A stretch of 25,336 nucleotides of DNA from Planctomycetaceae bacterium UBA6894 (GCA_002451275.1 DKBS01000049.1:14223-39558); one strand, 5' to 3'; counted from the stretch's first letter, positions 1 through 9,219 are shown. Made by a program: numbers and translations. The notes: generated by a model not told the origin, from the sequence alone.

Positions 1-74
1 GCGGCCACATAACTGCCTGCCACCCCGGCGCCCACCACCACCGCGTCCCAGGTTTCCCGTTCGGGAAGGGTCAT
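1..74 (-). CDS. FAD/NAD(P)-dependent oxidoreductase, N-terminal fragment
   Basis: Only the first 24 codons are inside the window; the rest lies to the left. The reading begins with an ATG at 74 and gives a short polar lead followed by DAVVVGAGVAGS. This is the beta-alpha-beta dinucleotide-binding fingerprint (GxGxxG, G15-G17-G20) that opens FAD-dependent oxidoreductases of the geranylgeranyl-reductase/halogenase-like class. Its ATG overlaps the TGA of the methyltransferase gene by 4 nt, so the two are probably translationally coupled. In this group of bacteria such a methyltransferase/oxidoreductase pair often sits next to a type III polyketide synthase. That gene would be outside the window and is not seen, so the pathway is inference. 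The cofactor type cannot be proved from 24 residues. Confidence 0.7.
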   Translation of the reverse strand, partial: MTLPERETWDAVVVGAGVAGSYVA

Positions 75-847
75 GGTTTTTCCCATCGCATCAGCCACAT
101 CCCGGGAAATGCGGAGCGCACCTCCGCCCCGTGAAGCCCGGCACACTCAGCAAGTTCACAGGCCTCCCCGGCTGTGAAGGCTGCCCTGATGGAAGCCGGC
201 CCATCGTTGTGGACCAAGGGTGAGCGCGACAACAAATGGGAACCGAGCGTCACCAAAAGATTGTTCAGCCAGCCACGGCTGAGATCCGCGATAACCAGCC
301 CCCTCCTGGTGAGGCCAGACAAACCAACCAGCAGATCCAGTGCCTGGTCATTCGTGAGATGGTGCAGGAACAGCGAACTGGTCACCCAGTCTGCTGCTGG
401 AAGGCTAGGCGGAAAAGCAAGCGCATCCGCCACCCTGAAGTGGATACCCGGCTGGAGCGGGAAATCGTCGGCCAAAGCCGAAGGCACCCCGGATGCCGCG
501 CAGCTTGCCATGGCGTGCCGCAGTGCCCCCTCAGCCCGATCCACCGCCAGGATGCGCAAGTCCATCCCAGCCTCCCGGGCCTGGTGAAACAGGTGAATCG
601 GCAGGTCCGCCCCGCCGGTGGCAATGTCCAGCAATCGCACCGGCCCGGTTTGGTGTTTGGCAGCCATCCCCAAAAGCAGTTCCCGCCAAACTTTTTGATG
701 AACCCCCGAAGCACGGTTCAGGCGGGCCAGCCCCTTCAGGGCCAACTGGTGTTCGGGGAAGGAAATTCCTGGCCGGTCCATCCATTCATCCGCCGGCTGT
801 CGTCGAATGATTGGCAGAGGCGGCTTTTCGGGGCGGAATGGGTTCAA
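71..847 (-). CDS. class I SAM-dependent methyltransferase
   Basis: This 258-residue protein has the class I (Rossmann) methyltransferase motifs. Motif I, which binds S-adenosylmethionine, is LLDIATGGADLP (72-83). An acidic residue ending strand 2 is in ILAVDRAEG (99-107). A motif II-like acidic region is FRVADALAF (137-145), and SLFLHHLTNDQ (158-168) is the usual post-II histidine segment. GLVIADLSRG (183-192) is a later strand. The N-terminal EWMDRPG element is also common in methyltransferases that act on aromatic or polyketide products, but the substrate cannot be read. The assigned start is a TTG at 847 with no good Shine-Dalgarno sequence, so translation could begin at the internal Met23. 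The stop overlaps the ATG of the downstream oxidoreductase (ATGA), which suggests a shared operon and pathway. Function as a methyltransferase is secure; the pathway is not. Confidence 0.87.
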   Translation of the reverse strand: MNPFRPEKPPLPIIRRQPADEWMDRPGISFPEHQLALKGLARLNRASGVHQKVWRELLLGMAAKHQTGPVRLLDIATGGADLPIHLFHQAREAGMDLRILAVDRAEGALRHAMASCAASGVPSALADDFPLQPGIHFRVADALAFPPSLPAADWVTSSLFLHHLTNDQALDLLVGLSGLTRRGLVIADLSRGWLNNLLVTLGSHLLSRSPLVHNDGPASIRAAFTAGEACELAECAGLHGAEVRSAFPGMWLMRWEKP

Positions 848-870
848 GGTGGGATTATTCCGTCTTTCTT

Positions 871-900
871 AACCGTTAGTTGCCGACTTCGGCCACGGTT
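871..900. promoter_or_regulatory. Inverted repeat in the divergent intergenic region
   Basis: The 117-bp gap between the divergent methyltransferase (minus) and phosphatase (plus) genes contains a two-part inverted repeat. Outer arms are AACCGT (871-876) and ACGGTT (895-900). Inner arms are GCCG (882-885) and CGGC (890-893) around a 4-nt loop. No T-tract follows on either strand and neither neighbouring gene ends here, so a terminator is unlikely. An operator or an RNA leader structure fits the position better. No convincing sigma-70 boxes were found on either strand. The phosphatase has a strong ribosome-binding site (GGAGGAG, 955-961). Confidence 0.3.
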
Positions 901-964
901 TAAGCACAATCTGGCGCATATTTTCCATTATGGTTAAGATAGCGTAATTGATCCGGAGGAGTTC

Positions 965-1696
965 ATGCACTCACTGCAGGTAACAGCCGCCGGACATTCG
1001 CAAACCGGAAAGCGTCCGCAAAACGAGGACTCCTTTCAAATAGACCAGGAGCACGGCGTGTTTCTGGTGGCGGATGGCATGGGTGGCCTGCAGGCCGGAG
1101 AAGAGGCGAGCCGATTGGCTGCCGCAGTGGTTCCCCGGGTAATTTACGAGCGTATTCTGGCCAAAGACCGGCCGGATGAAGCCGTTGCCATCGCCTTGGA
1201 AGTGGCGAACCAGAAAATTATCGAGCAGGCCCACACCGATCCCAAAATGCAAGGGATGGGCACTACCGCCGTGGTGGGATTTGTCACGCCCACGCGGGTT
1301 TATGTTGGCAACTTGGGGGACAGCCCCGCCTATCTGGTTCGCGCTGGAAACTGCACCCGGTTGACGCATGACCACACCGTCACCGACGAATTGGTGCGCA
1401 AAGGCCTACTCACCAAGGAACAGGCAAAAACCCACCCCTGGCGCAATCGTCTGTTCAAATATCTGGGCTGCTTGGAAATGCAGGAACTCGCGGAAATTCA
1501 TGATTTCCCGCCCCGCCCGGGAGACCGCCTTATCCTGGTGAGCGACGGGGTGGCCAACTTCATGCCTGACGCCGACTATGTTTCCATCGTGGCGAAACAC
1601 CCACTTCCCCAGGCTGCCGCTGAGGCTTTCACCCAACTAGCCCTGGAACGCGGCTCCAACGACAATGTCACCTGCGTGGTGGTGGCTTTTGATTAG
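965..1696 (+). CDS. PP2C-family Ser/Thr protein phosphatase (Stp/PrpC type)
   Basis: This is a 243-residue single-domain metal-dependent phosphatase of the bacterial Stp1/PrpC type, which removes phosphate from Ser/Thr residues phosphorylated by Hanks-type kinases. Motifs appear in family order: NEDSF (20-24), VADGMGG with metal ligands D37/G38 (35-41), GMGTTAV (98-104), GNLGDSPAYL (115-124), LTHDHT (133-138), LVSDGV with D194 (191-196) and GSNDNVT with D233 (230-236). All the expected metal-binding aspartates are present, so it should be active. There is no signal peptide or membrane segment, so it is cytoplasmic. The ATG at 965 follows GGAGGAG by 3 nt. It is a stand-alone gene at the head of the plus-strand block. 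The nearest kinase-like gene in the window (10621-12672) is catalytically dead, so its cognate kinase must be elsewhere. Confidence 0.95.
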   Translation: MHSLQVTAAGHSQTGKRPQNEDSFQIDQEHGVFLVADGMGGLQAGEEASRLAAAVVPRVIYERILAKDRPDEAVAIALEVANQKIIEQAHTDPKMQGMGTTAVVGFVTPTRVYVGNLGDSPAYLVRAGNCTRLTHDHTVTDELVRKGLLTKEQAKTHPWRNRLFKYLGCLEMQELAEIHDFPPRPGDRLILVSDGVANFMPDADYVSIVAKHPLPQAAAEAFTQLALERGSNDNVTCVVVAFD

Positions 1697-1819
1697 GATT
1701 CAAGCCACCCGGATCGATTGCTCTCGCTTCCGCGACCGATTAAACTGATATCTTCATTCCGCGCCTCCTTGGCAAGATTGTCTTTCCCGCCTCCATCTCC
1801 CACCTCCCGGGAGTTTTTG

Positions 1820-4798
1820 ATGATGGTTTCGTCACTGGTTGGCTCCAGGTCGCTGTGGTCGGTTTTGACCATCGGCGTAGTTTTTGCCTGCCTTTGCTTC
1901 CAGCGCAATGTCCAGGGTGCCGGGCCTGCTGAAGAACAATTCGAGCGGGACATTCGCCCCTTGCTTATTGAGCACTGCCAGAAATGCCACAACGATAAAA
2001 AACAGCAAGGCGGCCTTCGCCTCGACAGCCGGGACGCCCTGCTCAAAGGGGGCGATTCCGGACCGGCGTTGATACCAGGCAAGCCTGAGGGCAGCCTGCT
2101 GATTCAAGCGGTGCGTCATACCGGCGAGTTGAAGATGCCCGCCAGCAAAAAGCTGGCCGCGGAAAGCATCGCCAAACTGGAACGGTGGGTGGCGGAAGGG
2201 GCGCCCTGGCCCGCTGAAAAACCAAAGACCGTCACCAAGGCAGATCCCAAAAAGCATTGGGCATTCCAGCCAGTGATTGCCCCACCCCTCCCTGCCGTGC
2301 GCGATGGCAGTTGGCCCCGCACCAGTATCGATGCGTTCATCCTTGCACGCATGGAGGCTGGCCAGGTCAGGCCGCTGCCTCCGGCGGAAGCCAGCACACT
2401 GTTACGACGGGTCTCGCACGACCTGACCGGCTTGCCACCCACGCCGGAGCAGCAGGCTGAGTTTGAACGCGACCCTTCCCCGGAAGCCTACGCGCGCCTG
2501 GTGGAACGACTGTTGGCTTCACCGGCATATGGCGAACACTGGGGCCGCCACTGGCTGGACCTGGTACGCTATGCGGACACCGCCGGGGAAAACTCGGACC
2601 ACCCCTTGCCGCACGCCTGGCGCTACCGCAACTGGGTGATTGAGGCGCTCAACGCTGACATGCCTTACGACCGTTTTGTCCGGGAACAGATTGCGGGCGA
2701 CCTGCTGGCCACCGGCGCAAGTGGCAAAGAATACGCCGACCATGTCGTGGCCACGGGATATTGGGCCATCGCGCGTCGGTTCGGCCACGACATAGAAAAA
2801 GACCAGCACCTGACGATCGAGGATGCCCTTGGCACCCTCGGTCAGGGGATTTTGGGTCTCACGCTGGCATGTGCACGCTGCCATGACCACAAATACGACC
2901 CGGTCTCCATGCGGGACTACTACGGCCTGTATGGGATACTTTCCAGCACCAACTTTTCCTTTCCGGGTTGCGAGCCCAAGCAGCAACCCCGCGACCTGGT
3001 TCCCCTGCTTTCTCCCGCCGAGCGGGAGCAGCGTCAAAAACCCCTGGATGCCGAAATCGCCAGACTGGAGGCGCGCCGAAAAGAGCTTGCTGCCAACCTG
3101 GATTCCTCGTCCAAAGCATCCGCTGCCAAAGTCAAAGAGTCCGTCAGGCAACTGGGCTCTGGAATCGTAGGGGAGGGGGCCACTGTTCCTATCTCAGGGC
3201 AGGGTCTTGACGCGCTTGCCGTCCGGTCTGGGGAAGCCCTTCTCCTGACCATCACCCCCAATGGTGGTTACGGCGCGGATACGACCCTGGTGGAATGGTC
3301 TGTGGAAGAGGTCGGTCAGGATGGCAAAACCGGACGGGTTTGGTCGTTGAACGACCTGCTCAAGGATTTCCACGCATCCAACCCCCATCCCGACGGCCAT
3401 GGCCATGGCGGAACCTGGTTCCTGCTAGCCAACAAGGATGGGGCGCGCCTCCTGCCTGAAAAGGCCACCCATATCAACAATCGTCCCGAACTCGCTGCCT
3501 GGCGGCTCACGGACAATCCGGCGGTTTTGGTCAACACCAACCCCCAGCCTGTCCAGGTTTGGACCACCCTTCGTGCCCGCAGTGTTTTTGTGCACCCCGG
3601 ACCGGATACCCCGGTGGCCATCGCCTGGCGCAGCCCCATCACCGGCACCGTGCGCGTGAAGGGAACCGTGGCCGATGCCCACCCCGCCCCCCTGGATGGC
3701 GTTGGCTGGAGACTGGAACATGTTTCATCACCCCAATGGTGCGCAGATCTGCTGACCCAGGCTGAAGTAGGGCGGGATCTAGCCACGGTGGATTCTCGTC
3801 TGACGGAACTGCGCGCGCAAAGACAACGGTTTCCCGTCGCATTTGCCGTGGCCGAAGGAAAAGCGGCCGACACCAAAACGCATCAGCGCGGCGATCCGGA
3901 AAAACCCGGTGACATCGCGCCCCGGAAGAATCTGGATATTCTGGGTGGCCAGACATTGTCAAATCCCAAATCCAGCGGTCGGCTGGAGTTGGCAAACTGG
4001 TTCACTTCGCCGGCCAACCCCCTTACCGCCCGTGTGATGGTCAACCGCCTATGGCAATGGCACATGGGCAAAGGACTGGTGGCTACGCCCAGCGATTTTG
4101 GCACCCGGGGCACCCTGCCGAGCCATCCGCAACTGCTCGACCACCTGGCCAGCGAATTCATCCGCTCGGGCTGGAGCCTAAAAGCGATGCACCGACTGCT
4201 GGTGCTGAGCGCGACCTACCGCCAGCAAGCGGTGGCTACTGACACAAGCGGGCTTTTTGTTGGGCATTTGCGTCGCAGGCTTACCGCTGAAGAAATCCGC
4301 GACAGCCTGCTGGCCGCCACCGGTGAACTCGATGCCATCCCCGGACAGGCCCACCCGTTCCCTCCGGAAACCACCTGGAGTTTCACCCAGCATGGTCCCT
4401 TCGCCGCGGAATATCCCACCAACAAGCGTTCCGTCTACCAGATGCAGAAGCGCAACCGGCGCGACCGTTTCCTCGCATTGTTTGATGGCGCCGACCCCAA
4501 CGCCACCACCGCCACCCGGGAGGCGACGACCGTTCCCACGCAGGCCCTCTACTTCCTGAATGACCCGTTCATTCGCGCCCGGATCGAGGGGCTGGAAAAA
4601 AAACTGGCCTCCTTGCCCAACGATGGCGCCCGTCTTGAGCAGGCCTGCCGACTGCTCTATGGCCGGAAGGCTCATGACGCGGACCGGCTGGACATGGCTG
4701 AATTCCTTGCCGAATACCCCTCCGCCGCAAAAGCCGAGGCTTGGCGCGGCTGGTTGGGCGTGATGCTGGCCGCCAATGAGGTGCTCTATGTGGACTAG
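1820..4798 (+). CDS. PSCyt1-PSCyt2-PSD1 protein, secreted cytochrome-like (copy 1)
   Basis: A large secreted protein of the planctomycete cytochrome family (PSCyt1, then DUF1549/PSCyt2, then DUF1553/PSD1), 992 residues from ATG 1820. This ATG (and another at 1823) follows GGGAG and gives a hydrophobic signal peptide (about 1-33). A TTG 34 codons upstream is in frame but adds a signal-masking leader, so I reject it. Residue numbers are from 1820. A CxxCH haem-c motif lies at 53-57 inside CQKCHNDKKQQGG. A typical PSCyt2 block with HWGRHWLDLVRYADTAG is near 240-256, and a second CxxCH in CARCHDHKYDP is at 351-361. A short helical linker (about 400-440) leads to a beta-rich central domain (about 446-636). 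PSD1 covers about 715-992, with NPLTARVMVNRLWQWH and FDGADPNAT, ending in the family-typical NEVLYVD. No biochemical role is established for the family; extracytoplasmic redox or polymer degradation is inferred. The next gene overlaps its end. Confidence 0.93.
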   Translation: MMVSSLVGSRSLWSVLTIGVVFACLCFQRNVQGAGPAEEQFERDIRPLLIEHCQKCHNDKKQQGGLRLDSRDALLKGGDSGPALIPGKPEGSLLIQAVRHTGELKMPASKKLAAESIAKLERWVAEGAPWPAEKPKTVTKADPKKHWAFQPVIAPPLPAVRDGSWPRTSIDAFILARMEAGQVRPLPPAEASTLLRRVSHDLTGLPPTPEQQAEFERDPSPEAYARLVERLLASPAYGEHWGRHWLDLVRYADTAGENSDHPLPHAWRYRNWVIEALNADMPYDRFVREQIAGDLLATGASGKEYADHVVATGYWAIARRFGHDIEKDQHLTIEDALGTLGQGILGLTLACARCHDHKYDPVSMRDYYGLYGILSSTNFSFPGCEPKQQPRDLVPLLSPAEREQRQKPLDAEIARLEARRKELAANLDSSSKASAAKVKESVRQLGSGIVGEGATVPISGQGLDALAVRSGEALLLTITPNGGYGADTTLVEWSVEEVGQDGKTGRVWSLNDLLKDFHASNPHPDGHGHGGTWFLLANKDGARLLPEKATHINNRPELAAWRLTDNPAVLVNTNPQPVQVWTTLRARSVFVHPGPDTPVAIAWRSPITGTVRVKGTVADAHPAPLDGVGWRLEHVSSPQWCADLLTQAEVGRDLATVDSRLTELRAQRQRFPVAFAVAEGKAADTKTHQRGDPEKPGDIAPRKNLDILGGQTLSNPKSSGRLELANWFTSPANPLTARVMVNRLWQWHMGKGLVATPSDFGTRGTLPSHPQLLDHLASEFIRSGWSLKAMHRLLVLSATYRQQAVATDTSGLFVGHLRRRLTAEEIRDSLLAATGELDAIPGQAHPFPPETTWSFTQHGPFAAEYPTNKRSVYQMQKRNRRDRFLALFDGADPNATTATREATTVPTQALYFLNDPFIRARIEGLEKKLASLPNDGARLEQACRLLYGRKAHDADRLDMAEFLAEYPSAAKAEAWRGWLGVMLAANEVLYVD

Positions 4799-6191
4799 TC
4801 GCCCAAGCCGTCGCCAGGCGATTCGCAGCATGGTGGCCGGCAGCCCGCTGATGGCGGGCATTCTGCAACCCCTGCTTGCCCGCGGTGGAACCGCCACCGG
4901 TGACGCGTTGGCACCCCGCTCCCCCCCCTCCACCCCCAAAGCAAAGCGGGTGATCTTCCTGTTCATGACAGGTGGCGTGTCGCATGTGGACACCTTCGAT
5001 CCCAAACCCCGCCTGACCAGCGATGTGGGCAAGGAGGTGAAACTGGATCACCCGGAGATAAAGGATCGCCCCGGTTATGAACGGATCTTCCTCAAAAAAC
5101 CGCAGTGGACCTTTCGGCCCGACTCTGTGACCGGGATCGAGGTGAGCGACCTCTTCCCCCATGTGCGCGGCTGCATGAGCGATATCGCACTGATCCGTTC
5201 GATGCACACCGACCATTCCAATCACTACAACGCCACACTGGGAATGCACACCGGCTCATTCGCCTTCGCGCGGCCCAGTATCGGCGCCTGGGTCAGCTAC
5301 GGGCTGGGCACTGAAAACAATAACCTGCCCTCGTTTGTGGTCATCGCCCCCGCGCAGACCTATGCCGGCACCCAAGTCTACGCCAGCGATTTTCTACCCG
5401 GTGCCCACCAAGGCACTTTGGTGGTGCCGGGTGCAGAACCAGTGGCCAATGTAAGGCCAGCCCTGCCAACCAACCAGCAACTGGCCCAACTGAAAGCCTT
5501 GCAAAAACTGGACGGCCGGCACCTACAGGCCCGGGGCGATGACCCGGCCCTTGCCGCACGCATCCGCTCGTTTCAGACGGCGTTTGGCATGCAGATGGCT
5601 GTTCCTGAAGCTTTTGACCTGACCCGTGAAACGGATGGCACGCTGAATCTTTATGGGCTCGGCCGGGGACAGACCAGCGGGTTCGGCTGGCAATGTCTGG
5701 TAGCCCGGCGCCTGGTCGAGCGGGGCGTCCGCTTTGTGGAGCTGATTGACACCGGGTCCTCCGGCAACTGGGACTCCCATGGCGACATGATGGATCATGA
5801 GCGGCTGGCACGGAATGTGGACCGCCCCATCGCCGGACTGCTGCGGGACCTGAAGAACCGTGGCATGCTCGACGACACGCTGGTGGTGTGGACCACTGAA
5901 TTCGGCCGCACACCCTTCAACAACACCGCGGACGCTAAGGGGCGTGAACACCACAACTGGGCATTCAGTTCCTGGCTGGCTGGCGCCGGCGTCAAACGGG
6001 GCACCGCCTACGGGGCCACCGATGAATACGGCATGAGGGCCCAGGACAACAAAGTGCACATCCACGACTTCCACGCCACCATCCTGCATCTGATGGGATT
6101 CGATCACGAGCGTCTCACCTACCGCCACGCCGGCCGCGATTACCGGCTGACCGATGTGGCCGGCGAGACCGTGCGCGGGGTTCTGGCATGA
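4788..6191 (+). CDS. DUF1501 protein, Tat-exported (copy 1)
   Basis: A DUF1501 protein of the alkaline-phosphatase/sulfatase-like superfamily, about 467 residues. DUF1501 genes nearly always follow PSCyt/PSD1 genes and are thought to act with them outside the cytoplasm; the reaction is unknown. The N-terminus carries a twin-arginine (Tat) pattern (PSRRQAIRSM) and a weakly hydrophobic stretch, so it is probably exported folded. Family hallmarks are FMTGGVSHVDTFDPKP near 59-74, FGWQCLVARRLVERGVRFVEL in the middle, VVWTTEFGRTP and REHHNW as putative metal or active-site segments, and the C-terminal HAGRDYRLTDVAGE. Start choice: ATG 4788 follows GAGGTG by 4 nt and overlaps the upstream gene by 11 nt. 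An ATG four codons earlier (4776) is possible. Its TGA overlaps the next ATG (ATGA). Confidence 0.9.
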   Translation: MWTSRPSRRQAIRSMVAGSPLMAGILQPLLARGGTATGDALAPRSPPSTPKAKRVIFLFMTGGVSHVDTFDPKPRLTSDVGKEVKLDHPEIKDRPGYERIFLKKPQWTFRPDSVTGIEVSDLFPHVRGCMSDIALIRSMHTDHSNHYNATLGMHTGSFAFARPSIGAWVSYGLGTENNNLPSFVVIAPAQTYAGTQVYASDFLPGAHQGTLVVPGAEPVANVRPALPTNQQLAQLKALQKLDGRHLQARGDDPALAARIRSFQTAFGMQMAVPEAFDLTRETDGTLNLYGLGRGQTSGFGWQCLVARRLVERGVRFVELIDTGSSGNWDSHGDMMDHERLARNVDRPIAGLLRDLKNRGMLDDTLVVWTTEFGRTPFNNTADAKGREHHNWAFSSWLAGAGVKRGTAYGATDEYGMRAQDNKVHIHDFHATILHLMGFDHERLTYRHAGRDYRLTDVAGETVRGVLA

Positions 6192-9100
6192 GGCTGAGCA
6201 TTGCCTGGTTGACGGTTGTCCTTCTGCCATTGCCCGCCATCTCGGGCCCGGCGGAAGACCACTTCGAAAACACTATTCGCCCGGTCCTTGCGCAAAACTG
6301 CCAGAAATGCCACAGCGACAAAAAACAACAGGGAGGACTGCGGCTCGACAGCCGTGAAGCGCTGTTGAAAGGGGGCGACACCGGCCCGGCCCTTGTTCCC
6401 GGCAAGCCGGATGACAGCCTGTTGATCAAGGCGATCCGTCACACCGGCGATCTGAAGATGCCCTCGAGCAAAATGCTGCCAGCCGAGCAGATCGCCCATC
6501 TGGAGCGCTGGGTTCGCGACGGCGCCGTATGGCCTGGGCCAGCCGCCTCCTTGCCTGGTGGCAATGTGATGGCATTTGGCAAGGACCTCTGGTCGCTTCA
6601 GCCTGTGCGTCAGCCATCGCTGCCCGTGGTGCAAAATGCCGGGTGGCCCAAAACAGCGATTGATCGTTTCATTCTGGCCCGCCTGGAAAAGGAAGGGCTG
6701 GCCCCCGTGGGTGACGCGGACAAGCGCACCCTGATCCGCCGGGCCACTCTCGACCTGACCGGCTTGCCTCCCACTCCGGGGGAGATTGCGGACTATCTGT
6801 CCGACAACTCACCGGATGCCTTCGCCAGGGTGATTGACCGTCTGCTAGCCAGCCCACGCTACGGTGAACGCTGGGGCCGCCACTGGCTGGATGTAGCCCG
6901 CTACGCAGACACCGCCGGGGATGGCGCCGATTATCCCACCCCCGAAGCCTACCGTTACCGGGACTGGGTCATCGACGCGGTGCAGGCTGATATGACGTAT
7001 GACCAGTTCATCCGGCTACAGATTGCCGGCGACCTGCTCACCAATCCCCAATCAACCGACTACGCCTCCGGTGTCACCGCCACGGGCTTCCTGGCTGTCG
7101 GCAAGCGGTATGGCTACGCCCCCAATGGCGACTTCCAGCACCTCGACATCGCTGATGTCATCGAGTCTGTCGGCCGCTCGGTGCTTGGCCTCAGTCTTGG
7201 GTGCGCCCGCTGCCATGATCACAAATACGACCCCATCAGCATCCGCGACTACTACGCTCTGTATGGCATTTTCCAAAGCACGCAGATGAGCTTCCCCGGC
7301 GGTGAGGAACACAAACGCCCCGCCAACCTTGCCCCGCTGGTTTCACCCAGCGAAGCCAGACGCCTCGATGACGAACAAACCAGGCAGTTCGCCGCCATCC
7401 GCTCCGAAGTGGAAAAACTTCAGGCCCTTCGCGCCCAACTGGATGGCAGCGAATGGGCAGGTGGCCCCGATCTTGGTTTTGAAGGCCAGGCCAGCGGCCA
7501 GCCGCCTGCCAAACCCTGGCTGTCCCAGGGGCCCAATACCGTCATTCCCGACGCGCAGAGCCCTTTCACCCATATCCATCCTGCCGGCAAACAAGGCGTT
7601 CGCATGGCCGCCAGCGTGCCCCATGACGGGATTCGCATGGTTCTTCCCCGTCCCATGCGCAAGCAATCGGGCGCAAAAATGCACCTGGCCATCGATTTTC
7701 GTACCCTTGCCGAGCCCAAGGAACCTGGTGCCTGCCGCTTTTACTTCGGCCGCGGCGTGATCGAGTCCACCGCCATCGATTTCTCGATCTCCACCAACCA
7801 GTTCGCCATCCGCCAAGCCGATGGCTGGAAGGTTCTACGCACCATTGAACCGGGCGTGTGGCACTCCCTGGCCGTGACACTCGATCCGGAAAGCGGCACG
7901 ATCCACGGTGTGGTGGGCAAACCTGGCGATCTCACCACCATTCAGGGCACAATTCAATCCACCTGGGACGGTGTGATCGACACCTTCATTTGCGATGGTC
8001 TTGGCCATCTACCCGGCAGGGTATGCACGCACGATCTGGACAATATCGCCATCAGCCAACAACCACTCGGGAAGTTCGGCGGACCTACAGTGAGCCGGCC
8101 ACCTCCGCTTCCCGATGCCAAGGATCGCATCGCCCAGGTGGACGCCACCTTGGCCGGGCTGAAAAAGAAGCAGGATGGCCTGGCCAATCGCAAGCCCTAC
8201 CCCATGGCCTACGCTGTGGCAGAAGGAAAACCGACCAACGCCAAAATTCAGTTGCGCGGTGAACCCGACAAATTGTCCGACGAAGTTTCCCGGCGGTTCC
8301 TGGAAATCCTGGGCGGCCATAAGGTGTCGTCAGGCAGTGGCCGCAAGGAAATGGCCCTGTGGTTGACCGACAAGCAAAACCCTTTCACGGCCCGGGTGAT
8401 GGTGAATCGCATCTGGCAATGGCACTTTGGCCGGGGCCTGGTCGCCACAGCCAGTGATTTTGGCACCCGGGGGGAAGCCCCCAGCCACCCCGAACTGCTG
8501 GACCATTTGGCCAATCAGTTGGTGAACTCTGGCTGGTCGATCAAGGCCATGCACAAGGCCCTGATGCTTTCGCGGGTTTACCAACTGGCCGCCGACCCTT
8601 CCCCCGACCAACAGGCCAAGGATCCCACCAATCGTCTTTGGGGCCATTTCCAACGACGCCCCCTGGACGCTGAGAGCTTGCGTGACCAGATGCTTTTTGT
8701 CAGCGGCACCCTCGACCTGTCCCGCCCCGGCCGTCATCCCTTTCCCGCTGAGGAGACCTGGGGGTTCACCATCCACAACCCGTTCCACGCGGTGTATGAA
8801 TCGAATCACCGCTCGGTCTACCTGATGAGCCAGCGCAACCGCCGTCACCCCTACCTGGCGCTGTTCGACGGGGCGGACCCCAATCTTTCCAGCGCCGGCA
8901 GGCTACCCACCACCACACCGACCCAAGCGCTCTACCTGATGAACAGCCCCCAGGTACACCAGCAGGCTGGCGCCTTTGCCAAGCGTCTGCTGGCCGTACC
9001 CGGCGATTCTCCCTCCCGTTTGCGGCTCGCCATGGAAATGACCACGGGCCATCCCCCCGGCCCCGATGGCGAACGCGAAGCCCTGGCTTTCCTTGAGCAA

Positions 9101-9214
9101 TCACGCCAAAAGCTGGCGGCGCAAGCCGGGAACAACCCTGATACCGACCTCCAAGCCTGGACAGGACTGTGCCGCGTGCTGCTAGTCAGCAACGCGGCCA
9201 TGCACATCGAGTGA
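6188..9214 (+). CDS. PSCyt1-PSCyt2-PSD1 protein, secreted cytochrome-like (copy 2)
   Basis: Paralogue of the 1820-4798 gene, 1008 residues. A clean Sec signal peptide occupies 1-19, cut near AIS-GPAED. PSCyt1 carries CQKCH (38-42) in a block almost identical to copy 1. PSCyt2 carries RWGRHWLDVARYADTAG (228-244) and a second CxxCH in CARCHDHKYDP (339-349). The central part (about 425-630) differs from copy 1. Its alternating strands and segments such as GVWHSLAVTLDPESGTI and TFICDGLG look like a LamG/concanavalin A-like jelly roll, a frequent carbohydrate-binding module. PSD1 occupies the C-terminal third, with NPFTARVMVNRIWQWHFG and FDGADPNLS, ending ...NAAMHIE. It starts inside the stop of the preceding DUF1501 gene. 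A secreted role, possibly at a glycan surface, is inferred from the LamG-like module only. Confidence 0.93.
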   Translation: MRLSIAWLTVVLLPLPAISGPAEDHFENTIRPVLAQNCQKCHSDKKQQGGLRLDSREALLKGGDTGPALVPGKPDDSLLIKAIRHTGDLKMPSSKMLPAEQIAHLERWVRDGAVWPGPAASLPGGNVMAFGKDLWSLQPVRQPSLPVVQNAGWPKTAIDRFILARLEKEGLAPVGDADKRTLIRRATLDLTGLPPTPGEIADYLSDNSPDAFARVIDRLLASPRYGERWGRHWLDVARYADTAGDGADYPTPEAYRYRDWVIDAVQADMTYDQFIRLQIAGDLLTNPQSTDYASGVTATGFLAVGKRYGYAPNGDFQHLDIADVIESVGRSVLGLSLGCARCHDHKYDPISIRDYYALYGIFQSTQMSFPGGEEHKRPANLAPLVSPSEARRLDDEQTRQFAAIRSEVEKLQALRAQLDGSEWAGGPDLGFEGQASGQPPAKPWLSQGPNTVIPDAQSPFTHIHPAGKQGVRMAASVPHDGIRMVLPRPMRKQSGAKMHLAIDFRTLAEPKEPGACRFYFGRGVIESTAIDFSISTNQFAIRQADGWKVLRTIEPGVWHSLAVTLDPESGTIHGVVGKPGDLTTIQGTIQSTWDGVIDTFICDGLGHLPGRVCTHDLDNIAISQQPLGKFGGPTVSRPPPLPDAKDRIAQVDATLAGLKKKQDGLANRKPYPMAYAVAEGKPTNAKIQLRGEPDKLSDEVSRRFLEILGGHKVSSGSGRKEMALWLTDKQNPFTARVMVNRIWQWHFGRGLVATASDFGTRGEAPSHPELLDHLANQLVNSGWSIKAMHKALMLSRVYQLAADPSPDQQAKDPTNRLWGHFQRRPLDAESLRDQMLFVSGTLDLSRPGRHPFPAEETWGFTIHNPFHAVYESNHRSVYLMSQRNRRHPYLALFDGADPNLSSAGRLPTTTPTQALYLMNSPQVHQQAGAFAKRLLAVPGDSPSRLRLAMEMTTGHPPGPDGEREALAFLEQSRQKLAAQAGNNPDTDLQAWTGLCRVLLVSNAAMHIE

Positions 9215-9219
9215 CCACC

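Noticed and set aside
1718..1746. Possible promoter (TTGCTC, 17 bp, TAAACT) before the first PSCyt/PSD1 gene
   Set aside because: Only 3 of 6 and 4 of 6 matches to the consensus, which is expected by chance in 120 bp; start mapping would be needed to call it.
1718..1819. Upstream extension of the first PSCyt/PSD1 protein to a TTG at 1718
   Set aside because: It would place 34 residues ahead of a good signal peptide and has no ribosome-binding site, while ATG 1820 has GGGAG at proper spacing.
5398..5432. Imperfect inverted repeat (GGTGCCCACCAA/TTTGGTGGTGCC) inside the first DUF1501 gene
   Set aside because: It falls within a conserved coding segment (GAHQGTLVVPG), so codon constraint explains it.
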